DNA of 64,000 bases from assembly GCF_018130545.1 (NCBI RefSeq), contig NZ_JAFCKF010000010.1:186001-250000 (forward strand), written 5' to 3'. The notes beneath the pieces were generated by a model that was not told the origin of the DNA, ran no database searches, and saw only the letters and a list, made by a program, of their open reading frames with translations. The translations under genes were made by a program, and so were the position numbers. Source of the stretch: Bradyrhizobium tropiciagri. Lineage in GTDB: Bacteria > Pseudomonadota > Alphaproteobacteria > Rhizobiales > Xanthobacteraceae. Positions 7,265 to 16,029 of the stretch are shown here, piece after piece (position 1 is the stretch's first letter; every line of letters starts with the position of its first letter).

Positions 7265-9265
7265 ATGTTCAAGAAAATTCTGATTGCCAATCGAGGCGAA
7301 ATCGCCTGCCGCATCGCCCGCACCTGCCAACGCCTCGGCATTGCGGTGTCCACCGTGCACTCCACCGCAGACGCCGACGCCCTGCACGTCAAGACCATTG
7401 GTGAATCCATCGAGATCGGGGGCGCGCCGGCCTCGGAAAGCTATCTGCGGATCGATGCCGTCATCGCCGCCGCGAAAACCACCGGCGCGGAGGCGATCCA
7501 TCCCGGGTTCGGCTTCCTGGCCGAGAATACGGACTTTGCCCGGGCCGTCGAAGCCGCCGGTCTGGTATTCATCGGACCGACGCCGGAAACCATCGAGCGG
7601 CTTGGCGACAAGGCATCCGCGAAACGGGAAGCCATCGCCGCCGGCGTCCCTACCATACCCGGCAGTGAAGCGCCGAGCGAAGATCGCCTCGAAGTCGAAC
7701 GTTTCGTCCGCCGGCTCGACCTTCCCGTCATGCTCAAGGCCGCGGCCGGCGGCGGCGGCAAGGGCATGCGGGCGATCTCGACCTACGACGGGCTTGGCGA
7801 CCAAATCGAGTCCGCGATGCGCGAGGCACGGAATGCCTTCGGTAACGCAGGACTGATCGTCGAGAAGCTGATCCTGGAGGGCCGACACATCGAGGTGCAG
7901 ATCGCGGGCGACGGCGACGGCAACGTGATCCACCTGTTCGAACGTGAATGCACGCTGCAGCGTCGCCACCAGAAGCTGATCGAAGAAGCGCCAGCCGCCA
8001 ACCTGCCTCCCGCCCTTCGCCAACGCATCCTCGACGACGCCGTCCGACTTGGACGCAAGCTCAGATATCGTGGTGTCGGCACGGTCGAATTCATCGTCAG
8101 CGGCACCGACTACTACTTTCTGGAGGTCAATCCCCGGCTCCAGGTTGAGCATCCGGTAACCGAGCTGGTCACCGGCATCGACATCGTCGAGGCGATGCTC
8201 CGCATTGCCGCCGGCGAAGGACTCCCTGCGAAACAGGGCGAGGTAGTGTGCCAGGGCCACGCGGTGGAGGCGCGCATCTGCGCCGAAGATCCGAATGACA
8301 ACTTCATGCCGTCCACCGGCGAGCTCGCTTACGTCAGGTTCCCGTCGGGCGACATCCGCGTCGAGACTGGTGTCGAAAGCGGATCGACCGTTACGCCCTA
8401 TTACGACTCAATGCTCGCCAAGCTGATTGCTCACGCCACTACTCGTGATCAGGCGCTCGACCAGCTTGATCGCGCACTCGGCGAGACCTCGGTCTTCGGC
8501 GTCATCACCAACCGGGATTTCCTCCGCCGATTGATCGCTCTGCCCGCGACCCGGGCCGCGACGTTTCATACCCGTCTGATCGACGAACGGATCGACACGC
8601 TTGCGACCGCCGCCGGCGGCATTGACTCCGAAGCGCTGGCAGTTGGCGCGTATTTCTGGATGAAGCGGCAGCGCGCTGCCGCTTCCGGCAATCCCTGGCA
8701 GTCCAGCAGCCTGACCGGCTGGCAGATGGCGGCTGCCGATGACGGCTTGTCACCGATCCCCATTCTCCACCTCGAGACCGCAGGCGACAGCGCGGAGATC
8801 CGCTTTGCACCCTTGCACCCAGACGGCTCGATGCTGATCGGCGTGGACGATGCCAGGATTCGGGTGCAGCTTTCGCCGCTTGCCGATGACATGTTCGCTG
8901 CCGCAGTCAACGCGCGCTGCGAGACGGTGCGGATCACCCAGAAAGACCATGCGATCTTCGTGCACGATCCGCGCCGCGCCCATACCATGACCGCGATCCC
9001 CTACCTCAGATACATCAGCGCCAGCGCCGAGATCAGCGGCGAGCTGCGCGCGCCGATGACCGGCGTCGTGCTGAAGATCGACGTCACGGTCGGCAGCCGC
9101 GTGAAGGCAGGCGATCCGATCGTCGTCATGGAATCCATGAAGATGGAATTGCGCATCGCCAGCGAGGTGGACGGTGTGGTGACCGCCGTCCACTTCAAAC
9201 CCGGCGATACCGTCGAGCGAAACGCCGTCGTCGCCATCGTCGAGCCCGAACTCATCCCACAGTAG
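7265..9265 (+). CDS. Acyl-CoA carboxylase, biotin carboxylase/biotin carrier (alpha) subunit (666 aa)
   Basis: ATP-dependent carboxylation of protein-bound biotin. It opens with FKKILIANRGEIACRIARTC, typical of biotin carboxylases. The ATP-grasp glycine loop AAAGGGGKGMRAI and the EVNPRLQVEHPVTE segment are present. The C-terminal biotinyl domain carries ESMKM, with the biotin-accepting Lys at residue 626 (codon 9140-9142); the usual motif is EAMKM, so Ala is replaced by Ser. Start ATG 7265 aligns with the family N-terminus. Gene order beta-alpha, 16 bp apart, then a crotonase, indicates one operon. A carboxylase for 3-methyl-branched enoyl-CoAs is plausible but not proven. Confidence 0.94.
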   Translation: MFKKILIANRGEIACRIARTCQRLGIAVSTVHSTADADALHVKTIGESIEIGGAPASESYLRIDAVIAAAKTTGAEAIHPGFGFLAENTDFARAVEAAGLVFIGPTPETIERLGDKASAKREAIAAGVPTIPGSEAPSEDRLEVERFVRRLDLPVMLKAAAGGGGKGMRAISTYDGLGDQIESAMREARNAFGNAGLIVEKLILEGRHIEVQIAGDGDGNVIHLFERECTLQRRHQKLIEEAPAANLPPALRQRILDDAVRLGRKLRYRGVGTVEFIVSGTDYYFLEVNPRLQVEHPVTELVTGIDIVEAMLRIAAGEGLPAKQGEVVCQGHAVEARICAEDPNDNFMPSTGELAYVRFPSGDIRVETGVESGSTVTPYYDSMLAKLIAHATTRDQALDQLDRALGETSVFGVITNRDFLRRLIALPATRAATFHTRLIDERIDTLATAAGGIDSEALAVGAYFWMKRQRAAASGNPWQSSSLTGWQMAAADDGLSPIPILHLETAGDSAEIRFAPLHPDGSMLIGVDDARIRVQLSPLADDMFAAAVNARCETVRITQKDHAIFVHDPRRAHTMTAIPYLRYISASAEISGELRAPMTGVVLKIDVTVGSRVKAGDPIVVMESMKMELRIASEVDGVVTAVHFKPGDTVERNAVVAIVEPELIPQ

Positions 9266-9292
9266 CCGCCTTATGAACGATCAGGACAGCAT

Positions 9293-10063
9293 ATGTTGCG
9301 ATTAGGAAGCGTGAACTACGACGTCCGCGGCAAGGTCGCGATCTTGACGCTCGACGAACCGGAAAAGCTGAACGCACTGACCACCGGCATTCGCGCAGGC
9401 ATACGAGAGGGCCTGCAGCGGGCCGACAAGGACGATGGGGTACGTGTCAGCATCATCACTGGTGCCGGCGGCAAGGCATTCTGCGCCGGCGCCGATATCG
9501 GTACCTTCGATTTCGATCCGGAGAAAGTGCGCGCCTTCTTCATCGACGCCATGGAGGTCCTGAGCGCTCCGGAACGCGCACTCAAGCCGGTGATCGCTGC
9601 CGTGAACGGGATCGCCTATGGCGGTGGATTCGAGCTTGCCATCGCATCCGACTTCATCCTGGCGGCCGAGAGTGCCCGCTTCGCCGTACCCGAGATCAAG
9701 CTAGGCCTATTGCCTGGCTTCGCTATCGTGCGCCTCCAGGACATTGTTGGGCGCGCGAAAGCCAAGGAGATGAGCATGCTTGGCGATCCCGTCAATGCCA
9801 CCGAAGCAAGCCGCCTCGGGATCGTATCGCGCGTCGTTCCCGACGAACGCCTTCTCTCCGACGCAATCGCGTTCGCGGAACGCATCGCCTCACAGCCGCG
9901 CCTTGCCGTGCAGATGGCCAAGTCCTTCTACAATCGCGGTCTCGGCGGCGACGAGATGCGCCACGCAATCGACGGGTTTCCGTTCCTCCTGACGCACGCC
10001 GATGCACGCGAAGGCATCAACGCATTTCTGGAGAAACGCTCGCCACGTTTCGAAAACGGGTAG
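9293..10063 (+). CDS. Enoyl-CoA hydratase (256 aa)
   Basis: Crotonase-fold hydratase with both canonical catalytic positions kept: Glu in PEIKLGLLPG and Glu in AKEMSMLGD. Oxyanion-hole segments KAFCAGADIG and NGIAYGGGFELAIASD are clear. ATG 9293 has GGAC/AGGA-type sequence a few bases upstream and follows the carboxylase alpha gene by 27 bp. Next to a carboxylase, the obvious role is hydration of the carboxylated (glutaconyl-type) CoA ester, as methylglutaconyl-CoA or isohexenylglutaconyl-CoA hydratases do. That specific role is inferred from context only. Confidence 0.88.
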   Translation: MLRLGSVNYDVRGKVAILTLDEPEKLNALTTGIRAGIREGLQRADKDDGVRVSIITGAGGKAFCAGADIGTFDFDPEKVRAFFIDAMEVLSAPERALKPVIAAVNGIAYGGGFELAIASDFILAAESARFAVPEIKLGLLPGFAIVRLQDIVGRAKAKEMSMLGDPVNATEASRLGIVSRVVPDERLLSDAIAFAERIASQPRLAVQMAKSFYNRGLGGDEMRHAIDGFPFLLTHADAREGINAFLEKRSPRFENG

Positions 10064-10155
10064 CTGCAACATCCGCGATTACGCATCGTCGCGCAGACAT
10101 CCTGCCCGCGCGACCAACACTCCACTGTCCAATAGAAGAAAATGAGGGAGAACAC

Positions 10156-11358
10156 GTGAAGAGGACTTTCCTGGCCTTCGCCATCCTGGTTGCGGCAGCG
10201 TCGACCGCCTCGGCCCAAATCTCGAATGATGTGGTCCGGATCGGCGTGCTAACGGACCTTTCAAGCTGGGGACGCGACAACAGCGGTCCCGGCTCGGTCG
10301 AGGCGGCAAAAATGGCCGTTGAGGAGTTCGGCCCGACGGTACTCGGAAAGCCGATCGAAATCGTGAGCGCCGACCACCAGATGAAGACCGACGTGGGCCT
10401 GCAGATCGTTCGCGACTGGTTCGACAACGGCAAGGTCGACGCAGTCGCCGACATTCCGAACTCGGGAATTGCGATAGCCGTTCACAATATGGTGCGGGAG
10501 CGCAACAAGATTGCGCTGCTCTCCGGCCCGGGCGCGAGCTCCCTGACCGACGAGCTGTGCAGCCCGAACACCGTCCATTTTTCCTATGATACCTACGCGC
10601 TATCCAAGGTGACCGCGTCGGCGGTGATCAAGGAGGGCGGCAAGTCCTGGTTCTTCGTCACCGCCGACTATGCCTTCGGACAGCAGCTTGAGAAAGACGC
10701 GACGCGCTTCATCAAGGAGCTGGACGGCAAGGTGCTGGGCAGCGTGCGGCATCCGACCAACACGGCCGACTTCTCGTCGTTTGTACTGCAGGCGCAGAAC
10801 TCCAAGGCGGATGTCGTAGCATTTGCCAATGCGGGCCAGGATACCGACAATGCCATCAAGCAATCCGGTGAGTTCGGCCTGGTTCAGGCCGGCCAGAAGC
10901 TTGTTGGCCTGCTGATGTTCGATACCGACGTGCACGCAGTCGGCCTGCAGGCGGCACAAGGTACTTATATGACGACGGCCTCCTACTGGAACATGGATGA
11001 CACGACCCGCGCCTGGTCAAAGCGGTTCTTCGCCCGAACCAACGTCATGCCGACCATGATCCACACCGGCGTCTATGGCTCGGTGCTGCACTATCTCAAG
11101 GCGATCAAGGCCGCCGGCACCGATGATCCTGCCGCGGTCATGGCCAAGATGCGCGAACTTCCGGTCGAGGACACCTTCGTACACGGCGGCAGGCTGCGCG
11201 AGGACGGGCGGGTCATCCGTGACATGTATCTGGCGCGCGTGAAGAAGCCGCAAGATTCGAAGGAGCCGTGGGACTATCTCGAGATCGTCAAGACGATCCG
11301 GGGTGAGGACGCCTATCGGCCGGTCAGCGAATCGAAGTGCACGCTTCTCAAGAAGTGA
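10156..11358 (+). CDS. Liv/HAAT-type ABC transporter solute-binding protein (400 aa)
   Basis: Periplasmic binding protein of the branched-chain-amino-acid family. Signal peptide MKRTFLAFAILVAAASTASA with predicted cleavage before QISN. The body has VRIGVLTDLSSWGRDNSGPGS and EIVSADHQMKTDVG. The start is GTG 10156, supported by GAGGGAG about 7 bases upstream. No permease or ATPase genes adjoin it, so it must use subunits encoded elsewhere or act as an orphan. It is clearly paralogous to the protein at 46560-47780 (shared SADHQ.K.DVG, VDAVAD.PNS and CSPNT segments). In catabolic operons such proteins often bind the pathway substrate; that is inference here. Confidence 0.9.
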   Translation: MKRTFLAFAILVAAASTASAQISNDVVRIGVLTDLSSWGRDNSGPGSVEAAKMAVEEFGPTVLGKPIEIVSADHQMKTDVGLQIVRDWFDNGKVDAVADIPNSGIAIAVHNMVRERNKIALLSGPGASSLTDELCSPNTVHFSYDTYALSKVTASAVIKEGGKSWFFVTADYAFGQQLEKDATRFIKELDGKVLGSVRHPTNTADFSSFVLQAQNSKADVVAFANAGQDTDNAIKQSGEFGLVQAGQKLVGLLMFDTDVHAVGLQAAQGTYMTTASYWNMDDTTRAWSKRFFARTNVMPTMIHTGVYGSVLHYLKAIKAAGTDDPAAVMAKMRELPVEDTFVHGGRLREDGRVIRDMYLARVKKPQDSKEPWDYLEIVKTIRGEDAYRPVSESKCTLLKK

Positions 11359-11464
11359 AGCGATCTGATCGGCGCAAGAGAGAGCGAAGGCCGCCGCCTG
11401 ACCGAACGGACCTTCGGGGGCGGGCAAGGTAATCATCGCCGAACATCGGAAGGACGATCAGTTC

Positions 11465-12259
11465 ATGAGCACGGCATCATCACCAATCGAACTCGTCGTC
11501 GCCGACGGGATCGGGACGATCTGGTTGAACCGACCCGAGCGAGGCAACGGGATCGAGCTCGAGTTGGCGACGGCACTCAGGACGGCGACCTTGGACCTCG
11601 AGCGTGACGCGAGCGTCAAGGTCGTAGTCATTCGAGGCCGCGGCGCGCATTTCTCGGTCGGCGGAGATCTTCGAGCTTTCTCTGCTGCCGGCGCCACGTT
11701 CCCGCGACTAGCCACGGACATCATCACTTCTTTCCACGACGCACTCCTTTCACTGAGGCGTTCAGGAAAGCCGGCTATCGCCGCGGTCCATGGGGCTTGC
11801 GCCGGCGGAGCAATGTCTCTGGCGTTGGCCTGTGATTTCGTTCTGGCCGCCGAAACGGCACATTTTTCAGTGGCGTACCGACGGCTGGGCGTTCCAGCCG
11901 ATGGCGGCTTGACACACTCGCTGACGTCCCTGGTGGGGCCGAGACGAGCGCTGGAGCTGATGCTCCTCTCGGATCGCATCAACGCAAGCGAGGCCCTGTC
12001 GCGCGGGCTGATCACAAGAGTATGTGCGGAGCGGGAGCTCGAGGCCGAGCTGACCGGAATGGCGCAAGCGCTAGCCGATAATTCACCCGCCGCAAGCCGT
12101 GCGGTGAAGGCCCTGATCTGGCGCGCCGATACCGCAACCTTCGATGAGCAACTGTCAGCAGAGCTTGCTTCGTTCGTCGACTGCGCCTCCTCGGCGGACT
12201 TTCGCGAGGGCCTGAAGGCGTTCAACGAGAGGCGGCCGCCGGTTTTCGGAGGAGAATGA
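11465..12259 (+). CDS. Enoyl-CoA hydratase/isomerase, PaaG-like (264 aa)
   Basis: Crotonase-fold protein. Oxyanion segments GAHFSVGGDLRAFS and HGACAGGAMSLALACDFVLA are present. The catalytic region reads VAYRRLGVPADGGLTHSLTSLVGPRRALELMLL; the Asp in ADGG is where PaaG-type isomerases keep their catalytic Asp, so delta3,delta2-enoyl-CoA isomerisation is more likely than hydration. GGAAGGA lies upstream of ATG 11465. The SDR gene follows after 3 bp, so the two are co-translated. Confidence 0.85.
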   Translation: MSTASSPIELVVADGIGTIWLNRPERGNGIELELATALRTATLDLERDASVKVVVIRGRGAHFSVGGDLRAFSAAGATFPRLATDIITSFHDALLSLRRSGKPAIAAVHGACAGGAMSLALACDFVLAAETAHFSVAYRRLGVPADGGLTHSLTSLVGPRRALELMLLSDRINASEALSRGLITRVCAERELEAELTGMAQALADNSPAASRAVKALIWRADTATFDEQLSAELASFVDCASSADFREGLKAFNERRPPVFGGE

Positions 12260-12262
12260 GAA

Positions 12263-13081
12263 ATGGGATCCCTGGACGGTAAGGTCGTTTTCATTACAGG
12301 CGCGAGTCGCGGCATCGGCCGGGAGATCGCGCTCAAATTCGCACTGGAAGGAGCTCGAATTGCGCTGGCGGCCAAGTCGAGCGAGCCCCACCCAACCCTT
12401 CCCGGAACGATCCATACGGTGGCTGAGGAGATCCGTCGACTCGGTACCGATGCCCTTCCCCTCCGCGTCGATGTGCGCGACGCAGACGCGCTCGCAAACG
12501 CCATCGAAAGGACGGTCCAGGAATTCGGCGGGCTGGACATCCTCGTGAACAATGCCAGCGCCATCAGTCCGACCGGACTGCTCGATACGCCGGCCAGGAA
12601 GTTCGATTTGCTGAGTGCGGTGAATGGCAGGGCAACCTACATCTGTGCCTATCATGCCGTACCGCATCTGAAGCGATCGTCAAATCCCCACGTCCTCACC
12701 TTGTCGCCGCCACTACCGAAGTCGGCAATCTGGCTCGGCAAATATCCCGCATACGCCACCTCGAAGTACTGCATGACCATGTACACGCTGGCACTGGCCG
12801 AGGAATTTCGATCGTTTGGAATTGCCGCCAATGCTCTTTGGCCAAAGACCATGATCGCAACCGACGCCGTGCGCGTGCACTACGAATCGGATTATCGCCG
12901 CAGCCGCTCGCCTTCAATCATGGCCGATGCTGCACACTTCATCGTAACCCAAGACAGTCGCGAATTGTCGGGCAGGACTTTGATCGACGAGGAGGTTTTG
13001 CGTTCGCAGGGTGTCGACGACCTGTCAGTTTATGCAATTGATCCAGCCAGCCAGCTGGCGCCAGACATCTTGATCGAATGA
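12263..13081 (+). CDS. Short-chain dehydrogenase/reductase (272 aa)
   Basis: NAD(P)-dependent oxidoreductase with Rossmann motif TGASRGIG (about residues 13-20), NNAS structural motif and the catalytic YxxxK in YATSKYCM. The inserted LAAKSSEPHPTLPGTIHTVAEEI segment and the short C-terminus resemble the HSDL2-like/AtuG-like group, which oxidises hydroxyacyl or terpenoid alcohol substrates. A strong GGAGGAG lies in the end of the preceding gene. Position after a crotonase suggests a 3-hydroxyacyl-CoA dehydrogenase or an alcohol dehydrogenase of the same pathway. Substrate not assignable from sequence. Confidence 0.88.
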   Translation: MGSLDGKVVFITGASRGIGREIALKFALEGARIALAAKSSEPHPTLPGTIHTVAEEIRRLGTDALPLRVDVRDADALANAIERTVQEFGGLDILVNNASAISPTGLLDTPARKFDLLSAVNGRATYICAYHAVPHLKRSSNPHVLTLSPPLPKSAIWLGKYPAYATSKYCMTMYTLALAEEFRSFGIAANALWPKTMIATDAVRVHYESDYRRSRSPSIMADAAHFIVTQDSRELSGRTLIDEEVLRSQGVDDLSVYAIDPASQLAPDILIE

Positions 13082-13096
13082 CGGCCGTAGCCGTCA
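13079..13096. terminator. Short stem-loop over SDR stop codon
   Basis: TGACGGC (13079-13085), CGTA loop, GCCGTCA (13090-13096). The 5' arm includes the SDR stop codon. Seven perfect pairs with a tetraloop could attenuate read-through into the DUF2000 gene; no U-tract follows. Confidence 0.4.
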
Positions 13097-13163
13097 GGGA
13101 GAGCTTCCCGGCAGGGACGCATGGAAGGACTGGGACTTATCCGGCTGCAGGAATGATTTCATA

Positions 13164-13583
13164 ATGAATGCCGTCAGCGCGCGCATCGCCATTATCGTGA
13201 ATCCAGCCCTGCCGCTTGGGTTGATCGCGAACACAGTTGCAGCCTTGAGCATCGGTATCGGCGCAGCGGAGCCCGATCTTGGAGGAACCCGCTTGACCGA
13301 CGGCAACGGGCTCACTGTCCGGACCAGTGCAAACCGTCCAGTACCAATTCTGCAAGCCACGCCCGAAGCGCTGTCCGCCCTGCTGACGCGCGCGCAGCCA
13401 TTAGTGAGCGGCGCCGTTTTGGTACCTTTTCCGCAATTCGCCAGGGCGCTGCATCGCTTTGAGGATTATCTCGCTGAATTTCCCCTGCGCTCACTCTCGA
13501 ACGAGATTATTGACGGCCTGGGCTTCTACGGACCTGAAAAATGGGTTCGGTCGCTGACGGGCAATTTGAAGCTCTTGCGCTGA
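13164..13583 (+). CDS. DUF2000 family protein (139 aa)
   Basis: Small protein with the DUF2000 opening RIAIIVNPALPLGLIANTVAALSIGIGA and the GTRLTDGNGLT segment. Members are thought to adopt a peptidyl-tRNA-hydrolase-II-like fold, but no activity is established to my knowledge. It is 82 bp after the SDR gene, and a small hairpin lies between, so co-transcription is uncertain. There is no signal peptide or membrane segment; the N-terminal hydrophobic run is part of the fold. Confidence 0.75.
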   Translation: MNAVSARIAIIVNPALPLGLIANTVAALSIGIGAAEPDLGGTRLTDGNGLTVRTSANRPVPILQATPEALSALLTRAQPLVSGAVLVPFPQFARALHRFEDYLAEFPLRSLSNEIIDGLGFYGPEKWVRSLTGNLKLLR

Positions 13584-13890
13584 AGATGCCGCTCGTTGCC
13601 GACCTCAAGGAAAGCCGTGTGACATCAATCTCCCGGGATTTCGACCGGTGGCCGGCCAGCCCGCAGACCTTCCCGGGCCGAAGCTGTCCTCATCACGGTG
13701 GGAAAACTTTTGCGCTAGTCAGCCTGGTCGTCTTGTAGCTCCGACCGCCATGGACGGCGCGCAGCTTTCATGCCCAGCCGATCATCTCGGCCAAAATTAA
13801 CGGCGTCGATCCTCGACGTGGCTCACGTGTAGCGCTGTCGGCAGTCGCGACCGTGGTGCGCTAGCGTGCCTGCTTACGTTGAATGTTGTG
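13584..13890. other. Intergenic stretch without a recognisable gene
   Basis: About 300 bp between the DUF2000 gene and repeat copy 1. I see no coding signal, RNA gene or clear promoter here. Confidence 0.5.
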
Positions 13891-13999
13891 AGATTATTCT
13901 TGATGTCACGGTGCACACGTCGTGCACACGCCGCCTCCTAACCGGTTGAAAAACCTGAGCTCTCGCTCCAATCCATGATGGGCCAATTTGAGCTAACTC
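13891..13999 (+). repeat. Dispersed intergenic repeat, copy 1
   Basis: A 90-column core (13891-13980) aligns without gaps to 23611-23700 and 58911-59000; by hand count 73 of 90 bases match copy 3. It contains two GTGCAC hexamers 5 bp apart (13911-13926) and ends in a conserved CCAATCCAT. Similarity to copy 3 continues weakly to about 13999. Reading frames across it are broken by stops in at least two copies, so it is not coding. Confidence 0.8.
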
Positions 14000-14103
14000 A
14001 CGCCAAAGAGGCCACCCAAGAAACAACCAATGCCCGCGAGGGATACCGAGGCTAACTCTTCAGATCGACAAATCGGGAGGCGCCGCCTGCTTGATCGGCA
14101 GGT

Positions 14104-15189
14104 TCAAGCAGGCTCATGCTCGTGGGTCCGGCTGGCGTTGGCCGAATTCAACAACGGAATCACCTCGCGGCCGAACGCCGGCAACTCGTCGGTGAAATTC
14201 AGGAATGCGCAAAGGATCATGTCGACGCCGATCGCCTCATAGGCACGGATGCGCTCGGCGATCAGCTCAGGCGGCCCGAACAGGCGGGTCTTGAAGCCGT
14301 CGTTGGGCTGGACCAGGTTGGCGTGGCTCGAATCCGCCCACATTCCGATCTTCTCCGCAGTCGATGCGCCGGCCTGCTTGACCTGGTCGGCGAAGGCCTG
14401 AACGATCTCGGGATCGGCGCCGGCGATGATCGCTTCGAGCTGCTCCAGCGCTTCCCGTTCGGTCGGCCGCTGGATGATGAAGCCGTTGAGCCCGAACTTG
14501 ACGGTGCGGCCTTCCGCCTTGGCCAGTGCGCGGACGTCCTCGATCTGCTGCTTGGCACCCTCCACCGTGGTGCCGTTGAGAAAATACCAATCTGAATATT
14601 TTGCGGCCATGCGGCGCGCGGCCTTGGAATTGCCGCCCTGGAAAATCTCCGGGTATGGCTGCGAGATCGGCCGCGGTTTCAACCAGGCATCATTGATGCT
14701 GTAGAAGTCGCCCTTGAAGGTGAAACGGTTCTGTGTCCAGAGGCCCTTGAGCACCTGGATGAACTCTTCCGAGCGGCGATATCGTTCGTCATGCTCCAGC
14801 CAGGGCTCGCCAAAGGCGCGAAACTCATCCTTGAACCAGCCGGTGAGGATGTTGATTGCAAACCGCCCCTTGGAATAGACGTCGATCGTGGCGCCCACCT
14901 TCGCGATCATGGCCGGATGCCAGAAGCCGGTGTGAATCGCGCTGATCAGCTTCAGCCGCGAGGTCTGCGCGGAGAGCACTGCCGTGCAGGTGATGGCCTC
15001 CTGCTGCAACTCCCAGCCATGACTCGCGATGAAGCGCGCCGGCGCCAGGCCATATTCGAAGCCGAGTTCCTCAGCCTCGCGGGCGAGAGCAGCATTGTAG
15101 TCGAGCGTCCAGTCGGTACGCTGCGGAACATTGCTGATGACGAAACCGCCACTGCCGAGCGGCATCCAATATCCGAAACGAATTGCCAT
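14104..15189 (-). CDS. sfnG: FMNH2-dependent dimethylsulfone monooxygenase, SfnG-like (361 aa)
   Basis: Bacterial luciferase-like (LLM) two-component monooxygenase. Length and motifs follow SfnG closely: FGYWMPLGSGGFVISNVPQRTDW at the N-terminus, IHTGFWHPAMIAKVGATID, ILTGWFKDEFRAFGEPWLEHDERYRRSEEFI and KPRPISQPYPEIFQGG. SfnG converts dimethylsulfone to methanesulfinate using FMNH2 from a reductase, during growth on alternative sulfur sources. ATG 15189 matches the SfnG start; a longer open frame upstream would overlap livF. It is the last gene of a seven-gene operon. No flavin reductase is in the window. Confidence 0.86.
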   Translation of the reverse strand: MAIRFGYWMPLGSGGFVISNVPQRTDWTLDYNAALAREAEELGFEYGLAPARFIASHGWELQQEAITCTAVLSAQTSRLKLISAIHTGFWHPAMIAKVGATIDVYSKGRFAINILTGWFKDEFRAFGEPWLEHDERYRRSEEFIQVLKGLWTQNRFTFKGDFYSINDAWLKPRPISQPYPEIFQGGNSKAARRMAAKYSDWYFLNGTTVEGAKQQIEDVRALAKAEGRTVKFGLNGFIIQRPTEREALEQLEAIIAGADPEIVQAFADQVKQAGASTAEKIGMWADSSHANLVQPNDGFKTRLFGPPELIAERIRAYEAIGVDMILCAFLNFTDELPAFGREVIPLLNSANASRTHEHEPA

Positions 15190-15205
15190 GACGCGCTGCT
15201 CCTGC

Positions 15206-15997
15206 TCATGCGACCGGGGTTTGGATCGGCTCCGCGGCGGCCGATCCCGCGGCCGCGGTCCCCAAATAGAATTCGGCAACGTCGTCCCGGCCGGCGAGCT
15301 CAGCCGCGGTGCCTGATGCGGCGACCCTGCCGTTCTCGAGCACGTAGCCGTGATCGGCAAATTGAAGAACGAGATGGGCGTTCTGCTCGGCCAGCAGAAA
15401 GCTGACGCCCTCGTTCCTGTTGAGATCACGGATGATGTGGAAAATCTCCTCCACGATGATCGGCGCGAGGCCCATCGATGGCTCGTCGAGCAGCACGAGG
15501 GTCGGGCGCGTCATCATCGCACGCCCGATCGCAACCATCTGCTGCTCGCCGCCCGAGGTCAGGCCGCAACGCACGCCACGGCGCTGCTTGAGCCTTGGAA
15601 ACCAGTTGTAGATGCGTTCGAGGTCGTTGGTGAGTTCACGGTGGCTCGGCCTGCGCACGAACCCGCCGCTGAGAAGATTCTCCTCGACCGTAAGCTGGTG
15701 AAAGATGTGGCGGCCCTCGAGAACCTGGACCACGCCCCTGGCAACAAGGTCGGCGGGGTCAAGCGTTCCAGTGATCTCGCCGCGCCACGTGATGGACCCA
15801 CGGCTCAAGTGGCCGCGCTCGGACCCGAGCAGGTTCGAGATTGCCTTCAGCGTGGTGGTCTTCCCGGCGCCATTGGCGCCGAGAAGAGCAACGATGTATC
15901 CCTCTTCGACCCTGAGCGAGACGCCGCGCAAGGCCAGGATCGCCTGACTGTAGAGGACCTCGATGTTATCGACTTCGAGAAACTTCGACGTGGTCAT
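15206..15997 (-). CDS. livF: Liv-type ABC transporter ATP-binding protein (LivF)
   Basis: Cytoplasmic ATPase of a HAAT-family importer. Walker A GANGAGKTT, signature TSGGEQQMVAIGRAMM and Walker B LVLLDEPSMGLA are all present, with the Q-loop region between. The short 263-residue form ending in VAEFYLGT is typical of LivF. It lies 32 bp after the binding-protein gene and 16 bp before sfnG. It powers the LivHM channel together with LivG at 19421. Confidence 0.93.
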   Translation of the reverse strand: MTTSKFLEVDNIEVLYSQAILALRGVSLRVEEGYIVALLGANGAGKTTTLKAISNLLGSERGHLSRGSITWRGEITGTLDPADLVARGVVQVLEGRHIFHQLTVEENLLSGGFVRRPSHRELTNDLERIYNWFPRLKQRRGVRCGLTSGGEQQMVAIGRAMMTRPTLVLLDEPSMGLAPIIVEEIFHIIRDLNRNEGVSFLLAEQNAHLVLQFADHGYVLENGRVAASGTAAELAGRDDVAEFYLGTAAAGSAAAEPIQTPVA

Positions 15998-16029
15998 GCC
16001 GATCCCTTCAGCGATCCTTCAGGGTAATA

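Noticed and set aside
5641-9265. Naming the carboxylase as geranyl-CoA or methylcrotonyl-CoA carboxylase
   Set aside because: Visible motifs are shared by both; substrate-determining residues could not be placed without alignment and diagnostic partner genes are absent.
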